A stretch of DNA of 64,000 bases from Lysobacter antibioticus HS124 (GCF_000336385.2 NZ_HG424448.1:20448-84447); one strand, 5' to 3'. Counted from the first letter of the stretch, positions 35,222 through 44,957 are shown. Notes: generated by a model from the sequence alone, not told the origin. Translations and numbers: made by a program.

Positions 35222-35932
35222 ATGATCAAGCGACTCGGTGCGGAGTTCATCGGAACGTTCTGGCTGGTACTCGGCGGTTGCGGCAGCGCGGTGCTGGCGG
35301 CGAACTTCGGCGGTGCCGGCAATCCGCTCGGCATCGGCCTGCTCGGCGTGTCGCTGGCCTTCGGCCTGACCGTACTGACCGGTGCCTATGCGCTCGGCCA
35401 CATTTCCGGCGGCCACTTCAATCCCGCGGTCAGTTTCGGCCTGTGGGCCGGCGGCCGCTTCCCGGCCAAGGACCTGGTGCCCTATATCGTCGCCCAGGTC
35501 GTCGGCGCGATCCTCGCCGGTTTCGTCCTGCTGCAGATCGCCGGCGGCACCGCCGGTTTCGCGATCGACCCGACCGCGGCCGGCACCTTCGCCAGCAACG
35601 GCTACGACGTGATGTCGCCGGGCGGCTACTCGATGCACGCCGCGTTCCTGACCGAAGTGGTCATGACCGCGATGTTCCTGGTGATCATCCTCGGCGCCAC
35701 CCACCGCAACGCGCCGGCCGGTTTCGCCCCGATCGCGATCGGCCTGGGCCTGACCCTGATCCACCTGATCAGCATTCCGGTCACCAACACCTCCGTGAAC
35801 CCGGCCCGATCCACCGGCGTGGCGCTGTTCGCCGGCCCGGCCGCGATCGGCCAGCTGTGGCTGTTCTGGGTTGCGCCCATTCTCGGCGGCCTGCTCGGCG
35901 GCGCGATCTACCGCTGGCTCGGCAAGGACTGA
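35222..35932 (+). CDS. aqpZ: Aquaporin Z
   Basis: This 236-residue water channel is close to E. coli AqpZ (231). Six helices and both NPA half-helices are present: [13 protein letters not shown] (N67-A69) and [15 protein letters not shown]. His and Arg at these loops fit the narrow water-selective filter. A strong GGAGGAAA ribosome site lies six to seven bases before ATG 35222. A near-perfect intrinsic terminator follows, so it is monocistronic. Confidence 0.96.
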   Translation: MIKRLGAEFIGTFWLVLGGCGSAVLAANFGGAGNPLGIGLLGVSLAFGLTVLTGAYALGHISGGHFNPAVSFGLWAGGRFPAKDLVPYIVAQVVGAILAGFVLLQIAGGTAGFAIDPTAAGTFASNGYDVMSPGGYSMHAAFLTEVVMTAMFLVIILGATHRNAPAGFAPIAIGLGLTLIHLISIPVTNTSVNPARSTGVALFAGPAAIGQLWLFWVAPILGGLLGGAIYRWLGKD

Positions 35933-35953
35933 AGCGGTCCGCATCGGGGTACG

Positions 35954-35981
35954 AAAAAGCCGCGCGAAAGCGCGGCTTTTT
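35954..35981 (+). terminator. Intrinsic terminator of aqpZ (bidirectional form)
   Basis: AAAAA precedes a GCCGCGC/GCGCGGC stem closed by a GAAA tetraloop and followed by TTTTT. It lies 21 bases after the aqpZ stop. Confidence 0.93.
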
Positions 35982-36062
35982 CGTTGCCGGAGCGCGCCAT
36001 CGGCACGCGCGGTCCGGCGCCGCATCCGCGGCTTCGCGGCGGCGTCCTCGACCGCGCAGGTA

Positions 36063-36180
36063 CCGGCGCAAGCAGGAATCCATTCCGACCCGCAGGCCGC
36101 GCTCGCCGCATGGCTGGGCCTCGCGCGGCGCAACGGCGCCTGCGGACGGGCGAAGCGGAATGGACTCCGGCTTGCGCCGG
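36063..36180. repeat. Inverted repeat, 25-bp arms, CCGGCGCAAGC type
   Basis: The arm at 36063-36087 (CCGGCGCAAGCAGGAATCCA...) and the inverse arm at 36156-36180 pair with two mismatches around a 68-base centre. The arm sequence is of the kind often translated into spurious WIPAFAGM/LRRNDE-like peptides in proteobacteria, so it is probably a dispersed element. Confidence 0.65.
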
Positions 36181-36232
36181 CAGGCCGGAACTCAACGGCG
36201 CCCTGCGGCGTCGGCCCCGGCCGGCGGATGCG

Positions 36233-36481
36233 TCAGGCGCCGACGGCCTGCTGCGCCAGGTCCACCGCGTTCTGCTGCAGCTGCGTCTTCAGCCGGCCGG
36301 CGGCCAGGCCATCGGCGCTTTCGAGCATCTGGTACGCCGCCTGCAATTGCTTGATGCCGCGCGGCGGCACTTTCTTGAGCTTGCCGCCGACGATGACGAA
36401 ACCGCCCGCGCCGGCGGCGACGCCGGCGGAAACGAAGGTGGCGACGATGGTGAATTGCTTGGGATCGATTCGGGTGGCCAT
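36233..36481 (-). CDS. Small single-helix membrane protein, hypothetical
   Basis: This 82-residue protein starts at ATG 36481; GGAG lies nine bases upstream, favouring it over the in-frame ATG at 36496. One hydrophobic segment (FTIVATFVSAGVAAGAGGFV) is followed by a basic stretch (GGKLKKVPPR) and a helical, Gln-rich tail. It is of unknown function and stands alone. Confidence 0.6.
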   Translation of the reverse strand: MATRIDPKQFTIVATFVSAGVAAGAGGFVIVGGKLKKVPPRGIKQLQAAYQMLESADGLAAGRLKTQLQQNAVDLAQQAVGA

Positions 36482-36768
36482 TGACGGTTGCTCCATGCGG
36501 GCGCGGCGGGCCGCGCGTCATCGCAGTCGCTCCGGCCGACGCCGCCGCGCTGCGTTCCATACTCGATCAACGCGCGGGACCGCAGCGGTCGGCCATTGCA
36601 ACAGTGCAACCGCGCGCCGGCGACCGACCGGCAGCGTCCTTCCGCCGTGGCTGCAGGCCGGGGCCGCGCTCGCGCGCAGCCCTTCGCAGAGCGCCGCCCG
36701 GCGTCCATGCCGCGACGGTTCGACTCAGAACTCGCCTCTCAGACCTTCCCTTCTCGGAACTGGCCTTC

Positions 36769-37650
36769 TCAGAACTTGCCTTCCTGGAAGTCGACGAAGG
36801 CCTGCATGAGCTCTTGCTTGGTGTTCATCACGAACGGGCCGTAACGCGCCACCGGCTCGCGCAGCGGCCGCCCGGCGACCACGATCAGGCGCGTATCCGG
36901 CTGCAATGCGCGCAAGCGCAGACGGCTGCCGCCGGCCAACACCGCCAACTCCTGCGCCTGCACCGTGCGCGCATCCTCGCCTTCGCCGATCGCCGCTTCG
37001 CCCTCGTAAACATAGGCGAAAGCGTTATGGCCCTCGGGCAGGTCGTATTCCCAGGCGGCGCCGTCGGCGAGCGCGACATCGAGATAGACCGGATCGGTGG
37101 CCGGCTGCGCGATCGGGCCGCGCAGATCGCCGAGGCGGCCGGCGATCAGCTTGACCTGCACGCCCTGCGCCGGCGCCAGCTGCACGATGCGATCGGGTGC
37201 GAACTCCTGGTACTTGGGCTCGGTCATCTTTTCGCGCGCCGGCAGGTTCACCCACAGCTGGAAACCGCGCATGCGGCCCTGCTCCTGTTCGGGCATCTCC
37301 GAATGCACCAGGCCGCGGCCGGCGGTCATCCACTGCACGCTGCCGGGCACCAGCACGCCTTCGTTGCCGTGGTTGTCGCGATGGCGCATGCGCCCGTCGA
37401 GCATGTAGGTGACGGTCTCGAAGCCGCGGTGGGGATGCTCGGGGAAACCGGCGAGGTAGTCCTCCGGCCGATCGGTGCCGAATTCGTCGAGCAGCAGGAA
37501 CGGGTCCAGATCGGGCAGCTGCGGGCCGCCGATGACCCGGGTCAGGCGCACGCCGGCGCCGTCCGAGGTGGGCTGGCCGCGCAGCTTGCGGCCGACGCGG
37601 GCGTAAGCGGTAGAGGTGGCGGGGGCCATGGGACGCTCCAGATTCGACAC
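36769..37650 (-). CDS. Pirin-family protein (second, YhaK/quercetinase-like)
   Basis: The frame gives 293 residues from ATG 37650 or 286 from ATG 37629. Pirin motifs are PEHPHRGFETVTYMLDG and WMTAGRGLVHSEMPEQ, giving the His/His/His/Glu metal site, and VAGRPLREPVARYGPFVMNT near the end. It is clearly divergent from the pirin at 33570. An AT-rich promoter region lies upstream. Metal-dependent dioxygenase activity is possible but unproven. Confidence 0.9.
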   Translation of the reverse strand: MSNLERPMAPATSTAYARVGRKLRGQPTSDGAGVRLTRVIGGPQLPDLDPFLLLDEFGTDRPEDYLAGFPEHPHRGFETVTYMLDGRMRHRDNHGNEGVLVPGSVQWMTAGRGLVHSEMPEQEQGRMRGFQLWVNLPAREKMTEPKYQEFAPDRIVQLAPAQGVQVKLIAGRLGDLRGPIAQPATDPVYLDVALADGAAWEYDLPEGHNAFAYVYEGEAAIGEGEDARTVQAQELAVLAGGSRLRLRALQPDTRLIVVAGRPLREPVARYGPFVMNTKQELMQAFVDFQEGKF

Positions 37651-37693
37651 GCCGGATCGGCGATGGCGGCCAGGATGTCACGACAAATTCAGA

Positions 37694-37721
37694 ACAATAC
37701 CGCCAAAACTGCAATCATCAA
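37694..37721 (-). promoter_or_regulatory. Candidate promoter of the second pirin gene
   Basis: On the minus strand, TTGATG (37721-37716), 16 bases, then TATTGT (37699-37694) lie in the only AT-rich stretch of this region. A perfect ACAATTGT palindrome (37735-37742) lies just upstream and could bind a regulator. Confidence 0.4.
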
Positions 37722-37925
37722 TTACAAATAAAGAACAATTGTCTTGCAGGAGGCAGGCTAAGCCGTGGCAGCCGCAGCGATGCCGGCGCTGCGTTCACGA
37801 TGGAGCCAGCGGCAGGCGCGAGGCAAAGCCCGGCGATGCGAGATTCGGCTGTGACGCTTACGCCCCGTTCCCTTCGGTTGTCGCCGCTTGCGCCGCTTCC
37901 ATGGGGAGCCGGGCGTCGCCGGGGC

Positions 37926-38519
37926 TCAGCGCTGCGGCTTGCGGTAAACGTAGACCGTCGCCGGCGGCACGTTGCGCAGCACGAATTCGCCGCGGCGCAC
38001 CTGCAGCCCGAGTCCGCGCGCCACCGCTTCGGCGACCGGCGCGCTCGGGCCGTAGGTGAACTGCACGAACACCCCGTCCTCGCGCAGGCATTCGAACGCG
38101 GCGGCAAGGATGTCGCGCTGCAGCGGATGCGGCATCGTCAACAGGCCCAGGCCGGACACGATCGCATCGGCCGGCCCGTCTTCCAGATAGCCCTGCTCGC
38201 GCGCCAGCGCCGGCAGCATGCGCGCGTCGCCGAGCAGCACCGGCACGCGCGGGAAACGCAGCTGCAGGTGCGCGTGCAGCTCTTCGTTGAGTTCCAGCAC
38301 CAGCAGATCGCGCTCCTGGATGCCGGCGCCGAGCAAGGCGCGGGTGATCGCGCCGGTGCCGCCGCCGAGTTCGATCACCCGCCGCGCTTCGTCGGGCAGC
38401 TCGGCGATCATCGCCGCCGCCAGTTCGGCGCTGGACGGCGCCACCGCAGCGACGCGCAAAGGGTTCTTCAGCCATTGGCGGAAGAACGTCCAGGCACCGG
38501 GCTTGCGGACGGACTTCAT
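37926..38519 (-). CDS. Phospholipid N-methyltransferase-like SAM methyltransferase
   Basis: This protein has 197 residues from ATG 38519 (an in-frame ATG at 38525 adds two). The class I SAM fold is clear: VIELGGGTGAITRALL (motif I), LLVLELNEELHAHL and DAIVSGLGLLTMP. The N-terminal FFRQWLKNPLRVAAVAPSSAELA is typical of PmtA-like enzymes that methylate phosphatidylethanolamine. It is the last gene of a minus-strand group and lies 55 bases after rlmKL. Substrate assignment is by family resemblance only. Confidence 0.78.
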   Translation of the reverse strand: MKSVRKPGAWTFFRQWLKNPLRVAAVAPSSAELAAAMIAELPDEARRVIELGGGTGAITRALLGAGIQERDLLVLELNEELHAHLQLRFPRVPVLLGDARMLPALAREQGYLEDGPADAIVSGLGLLTMPHPLQRDILAAAFECLREDGVFVQFTYGPSAPVAEAVARGLGLQVRRGEFVLRNVPPATVYVYRKPQR

Positions 38520-38574
38520 CGGCAAGCCTCGGCCGCGCCGCGGCCGGCGGAACGAAAAGACGAATGCGACGGCA

Positions 38575-40746
38575 TCAACGCGGCTCCAGGCGCCAGCAAC
38601 GGTGGATCCGGGCGTCGCGGGCGAAATCCGGCGGAATGGTCGCGGCGCTGATCTCTTCGCAGCGGGCGAACTGCGCCACCGCTTCGTCGTCGAAGCGGAA
38701 ACGGCGGAAGTTGTTGGAGAAATACAGCACGCCGTTGTCGGCCAGGCGCGCGACCGCCGCGCGCGACAGGCGCACGTGCTCGCGCTGAATGTCGAAGTCG
38801 TCGGCGCGGGCCGAATTGGAGAAGGTCGGCGGGTCGCAGAAGATCAAGTCGTAGCGGCCGCGGTCGGCTTCCAGCCATTGCATCGCATCGGCCTGCACCA
38901 AGCGGTGTTGCGGGCCGGCGATGCCATTTTCGCGCAGGTTGTCCGCGCACCACTGCAGGTAGGTCGCCGACAGGTCGACCGTGGTGGTTTCCGCGGCACC
39001 GCCGACCGCCGCCTGCACGGTCGCCGCGCCGGTATAGGCGAACAGGTTGAGGAACCGGCGTCCGCGCGCCTCGCCGGCGATGCGCAGACGCATCGGCCGG
39101 TGATCGAGGAACAGGCCGGTGTCGAGATAGTCGAACGGATTCACCCGCAGCCGCGCCGCGCCTTCGCGCACCGCCACGAACTCGCCGCGCTGGTCGAACT
39201 GGCCGTACTTGCTGCCGCCCTTGCCGCGGGCGCGGGTCTTCAACGCGATCCGTTCGCGCGGCACCGCGAACACCTCGCGCGCGGCCGCCAGCAGCTCGTT
39301 CCAGCGCCGGCGCTGGTCGGCCTCGGGAATCGTCGCCGGCGCCGCATACTCCTGAACGTGCAGATAAGTGCGCGGCTCGGCTTCGTCGCTGGCGTAGACG
39401 TCGATCGCGGCGGCGTACTCCGGCAGGTCCGCGTCGTAGGCGCGGTAGCAGGTCACGCCTTCGCGCTCGCGCCAGGACTTGAGCTTGCGCAGGTTCTTGC
39501 GCAAGCGGTTGGCGACCATCTGCGCGCCTTCGCTGAGCGGCGCAGGTGCGGCGTCCTCGGCCTGCGCGCGCTGCTCGGCATGGCCGATGCGGGCGATCGG
39601 ATCGCAAACGATCAGCGCGCATTCGATCGCGCCGTTGAAGATCTGGTACTTCTTGCTGGCGCGCAGGCCGGTGGCCTGGGCCAGCCCGGCGTCGCCGCAC
39701 AACAGACTGGCGCGCCAAGACGGCACCAGCCGCTTGAGCGCGTCGCCGAGGGCGCGGTAGAGCGCGGGGTCGGCCGCGAGACGGGCGTCGTAAGGCGGAT
39801 TGCAGACCGCGACTCCCGGCGCAGCGCCGGCGTCGATCGGCAAGGCCTGCAATTGCGCGACATCGGCGACTTGCCAATGGATCAGGCCGGACAGGCCCGC
39901 CATCGCCTCGTTTTCGCGCGCGGCCCGGATCGCGTGCGGGTCCAGGTCGCTGCCAGCGAATGCGGGCCGCAGCGCGGCCAAACCGGCGCTTTCGCGCGTC
40001 CTCGCCTCGTCGCACAGGGCGCGCCAGCCGGCGAAGTCGAAGCCGCGCCAGCGCGTGGGCGGCAGCAAGCCGTGGCGCTGCAGGCCCGGCGCGACGTCGG
40101 CGGCCATCAGCGCGCCTTCGATCAGCAGGGTGCCGCTGCCGCACATCGGGTCGAACAGCGCGCCGCCCTCGGCGTAGACCTTCGGCCATTGGCCGCGCAA
40201 CAGCACCGCCGCGGCCAGGTTTTCCTTGAGCGGCGCTTCGCCCTGCTTTTGCCGCCAGCCGCGCCGGTGCAGCGGGCCGCCGCCGAGATCCACCGAAAGG
40301 ATGGCGCGCCCCTTGCGCAGGACCAGGTTCAGGCGCAGGTCCGGAGTCTCGGTATCGACGTCGGGGCGCGCGCCGGTGCGCGCGCGCAAGGTGTCGACCA
40401 CCGCGTCCTTGACCCGTTGCGCGGCGTAGCGCGCATGGGTGATCGCGTCGCCGGAGACATGCGCGTCCACCGCCAGGGTGTGCACGCTCTCCAGGTGTTC
40501 GGTCCAATCGACCGCAGCCACGCCGCGATACAGCGCGTGCTCGTCGGCGCAGTCGAATTCGGCGATCGGCCACAGCACCCGGCTGGCCAGGCGCGACCAC
40601 AGCACCGCGCGCTGCGCGTCGGCGAGCGTGCCTTCGACGTTGGCGCCGGCGGTGGCGGCGGTGGCGCGACGGCAGCCCAGCGCGACCAGTTCGTCGGCCA
40701 ACAGGTATTCCAGGCCCTTGCCGCAGCTGGCGTAGAACTTTTTCAT
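38575..40746 (-). CDS. rlmL: Bifunctional 23S rRNA methyltransferase RlmKL
   Basis: This 723-residue fusion of RlmL (N-terminal THUMP plus methyltransferase) and RlmK (C-terminal) is typical of gammaproteobacteria. It makes m2G2445 and m7G2069. The RlmL half shows [20 protein letters not shown] and [10 protein letters not shown] (NPPY). The RlmK half shows [17 protein letters not shown] and [12 protein letters not shown]. The ATG overlaps the upstream hydrolase stop (ATGA). Residue motifs are complete in both halves. Confidence 0.96.
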   Translation of the reverse strand: MKKFYASCGKGLEYLLADELVALGCRRATAATAGANVEGTLADAQRAVLWSRLASRVLWPIAEFDCADEHALYRGVAAVDWTEHLESVHTLAVDAHVSGDAITHARYAAQRVKDAVVDTLRARTGARPDVDTETPDLRLNLVLRKGRAILSVDLGGGPLHRRGWRQKQGEAPLKENLAAAVLLRGQWPKVYAEGGALFDPMCGSGTLLIEGALMAADVAPGLQRHGLLPPTRWRGFDFAGWRALCDEARTRESAGLAALRPAFAGSDLDPHAIRAARENEAMAGLSGLIHWQVADVAQLQALPIDAGAAPGVAVCNPPYDARLAADPALYRALGDALKRLVPSWRASLLCGDAGLAQATGLRASKKYQIFNGAIECALIVCDPIARIGHAEQRAQAEDAAPAPLSEGAQMVANRLRKNLRKLKSWREREGVTCYRAYDADLPEYAAAIDVYASDEAEPRTYLHVQEYAAPATIPEADQRRRWNELLAAAREVFAVPRERIALKTRARGKGGSKYGQFDQRGEFVAVREGAARLRVNPFDYLDTGLFLDHRPMRLRIAGEARGRRFLNLFAYTGAATVQAAVGGAAETTTVDLSATYLQWCADNLRENGIAGPQHRLVQADAMQWLEADRGRYDLIFCDPPTFSNSARADDFDIQREHVRLSRAAVARLADNGVLYFSNNFRRFRFDDEAVAQFARCEEISAATIPPDFARDARIHRCWRLEPR

Positions 40747-41288
40747 GCCGCGACCCCGCTCACCCGCTCGAGCAAGCGCGCGAACGCCTCGGCGCCGGCG
40801 TCGACGTGCGCCGACAGGCGATGGCTGTCGTCGACCAGCAGCAGGCGTGCGCGACGCGGCTGCGCCCAGGCGACCACGTCGGCGGCCGGAATCAATTCGT
40901 CGTCCCAGCCATGCACGATGCTGAGCGGCACCGGCGCGGCGTCCAGCGCCGGCGCCGGGCCCATCGCGGTCGGCGGCGAGAGCAGGAACAAGCCGGCCAC
41001 CGGCACCTGCAGCGAGACCCGCGCCGAGATGTAGGCGCCCAGGCTCGATCCGGCCAGCAACAGCGGCCCGCGCGTGGCGGCGGCGCGGGCCAGCTCCAAC
41101 AGGCGCTGCTGGCGCGCCATGACGTCGCCGAGCGAGCTGACCTCGCGCTTGGCGTCCAGATCGGTGTAGTCCGGGCGCTCGTGGCTCCAGCCGTAGCGTT
41201 GCGCGATCTCGGCCAAGGCGGTGACCTTGGTCGCGTCGGGGCCGCTCTCGAAGCCGTGAGAGAGAATGCAGTGTCCGGTAATGCCCAT
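40743..41288 (-). CDS. Alpha/beta hydrolase (YqiA/YcfP-like)
   Basis: This 181-residue protein starts at ATG 41288 ([20 protein letters not shown]). The nucleophile elbow is [14 protein letters not shown], with Asp in [11 protein letters not shown] and His in VDDSHRLSA, giving a complete Ser-Asp-His triad. It is a short cytoplasmic esterase fold. It is coupled to rlmKL by ATGA overlap. The substrate is unknown. Confidence 0.85.
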   Translation of the reverse strand: MGITGHCILSHGFESGPDATKVTALAEIAQRYGWSHERPDYTDLDAKREVSSLGDVMARQQRLLELARAAATRGPLLLAGSSLGAYISARVSLQVPVAGLFLLSPPTAMGPAPALDAAPVPLSIVHGWDDELIPAADVVAWAQPRRARLLLVDDSHRLSAHVDAGAEAFARLLERVSGVAA

Positions 41289-41355
41289 CGATCCGATCTG
41301 GTTAAGTGGTTTCAATTCGCCGCGCCTCGGGCGCGGACGGCGCGCCGGGGCGCCG

Positions 41356-41856
41356 TCAGGCGTCCGCCGGCACCAACGCATCGCCGCGGCGGATGCGCCC
41401 GCCTTCGATCACCCGCGCGCACACGCCGCCGTGGCCGCGCATCGCGTTGAAGCCGCCCGGGCCCAGCGCCGCTTCCATCATCGAGCACGGATCGCAGGAT
41501 TCGGTCCACTCCAGCAGCGCCTCGCCGAGGCGGAAGCGGCGGTCCTTGAGTGCGATCAGCGGCAGGCCGGAAATCACGATATTGCGCCGCAAGAGCGCGG
41601 GCTCGACCGCATCGCGGCCGGCCAGTGCGGCGATCGCCGGCAGGTGCTCGGCCTGGATCAGGGTGATCCCGCGCTTGCCGCTGCCGCCCTTGTAGCGGTC
41701 GCCGTCGAGGCCGCCGCCGGCCGAGGCGATCGCCTCGTCCAATGCCTGCATGGTGACGCCACGCGCCGGGCGCACGCCGATCCACTCGACCCGGCCGGGT
41801 CGCGGCAGCGTGGCCATCAGTTTTCCGAGCGCGGAGTCGGCGGGCGGCAGGGTCAT
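41356..41856 (-). CDS. MOSC-domain protein
   Basis: This 166-residue protein starts at ATG 41856, with GGAG nine bases upstream. Nearly the whole protein is a MOSC domain (GGLDGDRYKGGSGKRGITLIQ, LLRRNIVISGLPL) with the conserved Cys in TESCDPCSMMEAAL, the probable sulfur or molybdenum-cofactor contact. Stand-alone MOSC proteins (YiiM-like) act in detoxification or sulfur transfer. It is divergent from the amidase gene with only 40 bases between starts. Confidence 0.87.
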   Translation of the reverse strand: MTLPPADSALGKLMATLPRPGRVEWIGVRPARGVTMQALDEAIASAGGGLDGDRYKGGSGKRGITLIQAEHLPAIAALAGRDAVEPALLRRNIVISGLPLIALKDRRFRLGEALLEWTESCDPCSMMEAALGPGGFNAMRGHGGVCARVIEGGRIRRGDALVPADA

Positions 41857-41896
41857 GGCGGGCTCCGTGGGAAAGCGAATGGTAGCATCCGGGCCC

Positions 41897-42469
41897 ATGC
41901 CGCCCCTGAACCTGCCGCCGGACATCCTCGTCCAGCCCCTGCCCTACGAAGCCCGCCTGGAAGCGCGCGACCCCGGCGCGATCGACCTGGCGGTGATCCA
42001 CTGCACCGAACTGCCGGACCTGGCGACCGCGCGCGAATACGGCGAACGCGAGCTGTACCCGGCCTCGGGCACCGGCAACAGCGGCCATTACTACCTCGAC
42101 CGCGACGGCCGCATCCTGCGCTACGTCGCCGAGGACCGCATCGCCCACCACGTGCGCGGCTACAACCCGCGCTCGGTCGGCATCGAACTGGTCAACACCG
42201 GGCGCTATCCGCATTGGCTGGACTCGCGCCATCAGGCGATGGACGAGGACTACCCGCCGGCGCAGATCCAGGCCCTGATCGCCCTGCTCGCCGACCTGCG
42301 CACGCGCCTGCCCGGCCTGCGCTACATCGCCGGCCACGAAGACCTGGACACGGCCCGGGTCGCGGCCAGCGACGACGCTTCGGTCGAAGTCGCGCGCAAA
42401 CGCGATCCGGGTCCGCGTTTCCCTTGGCCGCAGGTGCTGGCCGCCTGCGGGCTGCAACGCCTGCCCTGA
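41897..42469 (+). CDS. AmpD-like N-acetylmuramoyl-L-alanine amidase
   Basis: This 190-residue amidase_2 domain protein has zinc ligands: His in DLAVIHCTE, His in IAGHEDLD and Asp in RDPGPRFPW. It lacks a signal peptide, as expected of cytosolic AmpD, which cleaves anhydro-muropeptides during wall recycling and so controls AmpC induction. NSGHYYLDRDGRILRYVAEDRIAHH and SVGIELVN are typical of the family. It could equally be a second AmpD paralogue. Confidence 0.85.
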   Translation: MPPLNLPPDILVQPLPYEARLEARDPGAIDLAVIHCTELPDLATAREYGERELYPASGTGNSGHYYLDRDGRILRYVAEDRIAHHVRGYNPRSVGIELVNTGRYPHWLDSRHQAMDEDYPPAQIQALIALLADLRTRLPGLRYIAGHEDLDTARVAASDDASVEVARKRDPGPRFPWPQVLAACGLQRLP

Positions 42470-42649
42470 GCGACCGCGCGGCCGGCCTTGCGACCGCCCC
42501 CCCGCTTTGACGCGACGAAACCGCGGTCTCGTTCTCGCCCTGCGATCCGGCCCCGCTCGATACTGGGCCCACGCCGGCAGGAGTGCGCCGGCGCCAGCGC
42601 CAGCCTCGGCGGCGCGCATTCTCCCCGCAGGATCAAGGACGCCCTCACC

Positions 42650-43972
42650 ATGACCCGTATTTCCGCTCTCGCCGCCGCGCTCGCGCTGGCGGCCGCTCCG
42701 CTCGCCGCGCAACCGCGCCTGCAATTGATCAGCCACGCCCACGACAACCCCAACGCGGCGATCAACGCCTACTACCCCGAACTCAGCGCCGACGGCCAGT
42801 GGGTGTCGTTCAGCTCGACCGCGTCGGGCTTCGTCGCGCCCGGCGTCGACGGCTTTTTCGGCGCCGACGTGTTCGTCTACGACGTGTTCTGCCGCCGCAC
42901 CGAAATCGCCAGCCTCACCTGGGACGGCAAGGCGCCGAACAACTCCTCCGGCGGCTCGGTCGGCCGCTCCTCGATCAGCGGCGACGGCCGTTACGTCGCC
43001 TTCGCCTCGCGCGCCAGCAATCTGGTCTACGGCGACAACGACAGCAACGGCCACACCGACGTGTTCCTGCTCGACCGTCATCGCGCGGTCGGCGATCCCC
43101 AACGCATCCGCCGGGTCAGCGCCGCGCGCGCCGCCGGCAGCGACGGCCCCAGCGACGAGCCTTCGATCAGCGCCGACGGCCGCTACCTGGCCTTCCAGTC
43201 CGCCGCCAACAACCTGGTCGCGAACGACAACTCCGGCACCAACGTATTCGTTTACGACGTGCAGGCCGACAGCCTCGCCCTGGTCAGCCGCGACCGCGAC
43301 GGCAAGCCGGCCGAAGGCCAATACCCGCGCATCGACGCCCAGGGCCGGCGCCTCGCGTTCCGCAGCGGCGCACTCAACCTGATCGCCGAAGACATCGTCT
43401 GGTCCACCACCCCGCACGTCTACCTGCGCGATCTGGGCACCGGCAGCAACCAGCTCGTCGACCGCCGCAGCGACGGCCAGATCCCGACCCAGGGCGCCAC
43501 CGACGTCGACGCGATCAGCGGCGACGGCCGCTACGTGTCCTTCCGCAGTTCCGCGCCCAACCTCACCGGCAGCGCGTCGCCGCTGACGCCGCAGATCTTC
43601 GTCCGCGACACCGTCGCCGGCACGCTGGAGATGATCACGATCAATCCGGGCAACGCACCGACGCCCTACCAGAGCCGCTGGTCGGCCCTGGACCACGACG
43701 GCCGGCATGTGGCGTTCAGCTCGCCGTCGCAGGGACCGTGGAGCCCGGCCGGCCTGTATCGTCGCGACCGCAGCAACGGCGCGACCGAGCTGCTTTCGCC
43801 CGGTCACCAGGACGGCTCGCCGCAGGACAGCAGCTACGCCAGCATCAGCGCCGACGGCCTGCGCACCGCCTTCGTCTCCGGCTACGGCCGGCTGATCCCG
43901 GGCGTCAACGCGCCGGCGATCTTCCTCGCCGACCTGCGCAGCAGCGTGCCGCCGCGCTACTGCCCGCGCTGA
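42650..43972 (+). CDS. Secreted seven-bladed beta-propeller (PD40/TolB-like) protein
   Basis: This 440-residue protein has a signal peptide (SALAAALALAAAPLAAQ). Seven PD40-type blades repeat the pattern S-I-S-x-DGR-Y-V-A/S-F-x-S: ELSADGQWVSFSS, SISGDGRYVAFAS, SISADGRYLAFQS, RIDAQGRRLAFRS, AISGDGRYVSFRS, ALDHDGRHVAFSS and SISADGLRTAFVS. There is no catalytic domain. It is probably a periplasmic or extracellular binding scaffold. A GC-rich hairpin follows the stop. Confidence 0.85.
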   Translation: MTRISALAAALALAAAPLAAQPRLQLISHAHDNPNAAINAYYPELSADGQWVSFSSTASGFVAPGVDGFFGADVFVYDVFCRRTEIASLTWDGKAPNNSSGGSVGRSSISGDGRYVAFASRASNLVYGDNDSNGHTDVFLLDRHRAVGDPQRIRRVSAARAAGSDGPSDEPSISADGRYLAFQSAANNLVANDNSGTNVFVYDVQADSLALVSRDRDGKPAEGQYPRIDAQGRRLAFRSGALNLIAEDIVWSTTPHVYLRDLGTGSNQLVDRRSDGQIPTQGATDVDAISGDGRYVSFRSSAPNLTGSASPLTPQIFVRDTVAGTLEMITINPGNAPTPYQSRWSALDHDGRHVAFSSPSQGPWSPAGLYRRDRSNGATELLSPGHQDGSPQDSSYASISADGLRTAFVSGYGRLIPGVNAPAIFLADLRSSVPPRYCPR

Positions 43973-43984
43973 ACCGCGACGCGG

Positions 43985-44008
43985 CGGGCCGGCCCGGCGG
44001 CCGGCCCG
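43985..44008 (+). terminator. Hairpin after the propeller gene
   Basis: A ten-base-pair GC stem (CGGGCCGGCC and complement, loop of four) lies 12 bases after the stop and is followed by TCTTG. It is a probable terminator with a weak T tract. Confidence 0.55.
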
Positions 44009-44056
44009 TCTTGCCCCTTCGCTATACTGCCGGCCTCGCCCTCTGGCCCCGGCCGC

Positions 44057-44956
44057 ATGACCACCTCGCCCGTCTCCGAACTGATCGAACTGCTGTCGCT
44101 GGAGCGGCTGGAAGACAACCTGTTCCGCGGCCAGAGCCGCGACATCGGCACCAAATACGTGTTCGGCGGCCAGGTGCTCGGCCAGGCGCTGTCGGCGGCG
44201 CAGGCGACCCTGCAGACCGCGCGCACCGCGCACTCGCTGCACGCCTACTTCCTCAAGGCCGGCGACATCGAAGCGCCGATCGTCTATCAGGCCGACCGCA
44301 CCCGCGACGGCGGCAGCTTCTCGGTGCGACGGGTCACCGCGATCCAGCACGGTCAGCCGATCTTCTTCCTCGCCGCCTCGTTCCAGGAAGACCAGGAAGG
44401 CGGCGAGCACCAACTGTCGATGCCGGAAGTGCCCAAGCCCGAGGACATCGAGCCGGCGCCGGCGGTGCCGGCCGAGGTCATGGCCACGCTGCCGAACAAA
44501 GTCCAGCGCTGGCTCTCGCGGCAGGGGCCGTTCGAGTTCCGCCACGTCTACCCGCGCGACGAGCTCAACCCGCCCAAGCGCCCGCCGTACCAGCAGGTCT
44601 GGTTCCGCCTCAGCGAGCGGGTCGGCGACGCGCCCGAGCTGCACCGCGCCCTGCTCGCCTACGCTTCGGATTTCCATCTGCTCGGCACCGCGACCTTTCC
44701 TCATGGCATCAGCTATTACCAGCCGAACGTGCAGATGGCTTCGCTCGACCACGCGCTGTGGTTCCACCGTCCGTTCCGCGCCGACGAATGGCTGCTGTAC
44801 TCGATCGACAGCCCCAGCGCGCAGGGCGCGCGCGGTCTGGCGCGCGGGCAGATCTACGACCGCGACGGCCGCCTGGTCGCCAGCAGCGCGCAGGAAGGCC
44901 TGATCCGCGTGGTCAAGGACGCCGCCACCGCGAGCCACGTGCCGGCGAAGGAATGA
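44057..44956 (+). CDS. tesB: Acyl-CoA thioesterase II
   Basis: This 299-residue double-hotdog thioesterase is close to E. coli TesB (286). Hallmarks are FRGQSRDIGTKYVFGGQVLGQAL, HSLHAYFLKAGD, and the C-terminal SLDHALWFHRPFRADEWLLY (catalytic Asp) followed by GLARGQIYDRDGRLVAS. It hydrolyses medium- to long-chain acyl-CoA. The next gene starts one base after its stop, so they are co-transcribed. Confidence 0.95.
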   Translation: MTTSPVSELIELLSLERLEDNLFRGQSRDIGTKYVFGGQVLGQALSAAQATLQTARTAHSLHAYFLKAGDIEAPIVYQADRTRDGGSFSVRRVTAIQHGQPIFFLAASFQEDQEGGEHQLSMPEVPKPEDIEPAPAVPAEVMATLPNKVQRWLSRQGPFEFRHVYPRDELNPPKRPPYQQVWFRLSERVGDAPELHRALLAYASDFHLLGTATFPHGISYYQPNVQMASLDHALWFHRPFRADEWLLYSIDSPSAQGARGLARGQIYDRDGRLVASSAQEGLIRVVKDAATASHVPAKE

Positions 44957-44957
44957 C

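Larger units (their letters stand above)
35933..36232. other. Intergenic region with terminator and long inverted repeat
   Basis: No gene. It holds the aqpZ terminator (35954-35981) and two 25-bp arms of an inverted repeat (36063-36180). Confidence 0.75.

Noticed and set aside
37880..37902. Further GTAG palindrome after the methyltransferase gene
   Set aside because: Similar to the element (GTCGCCGCTTGCGCCGCTTC) but both ends have several changes, so it is at best a decayed copy.
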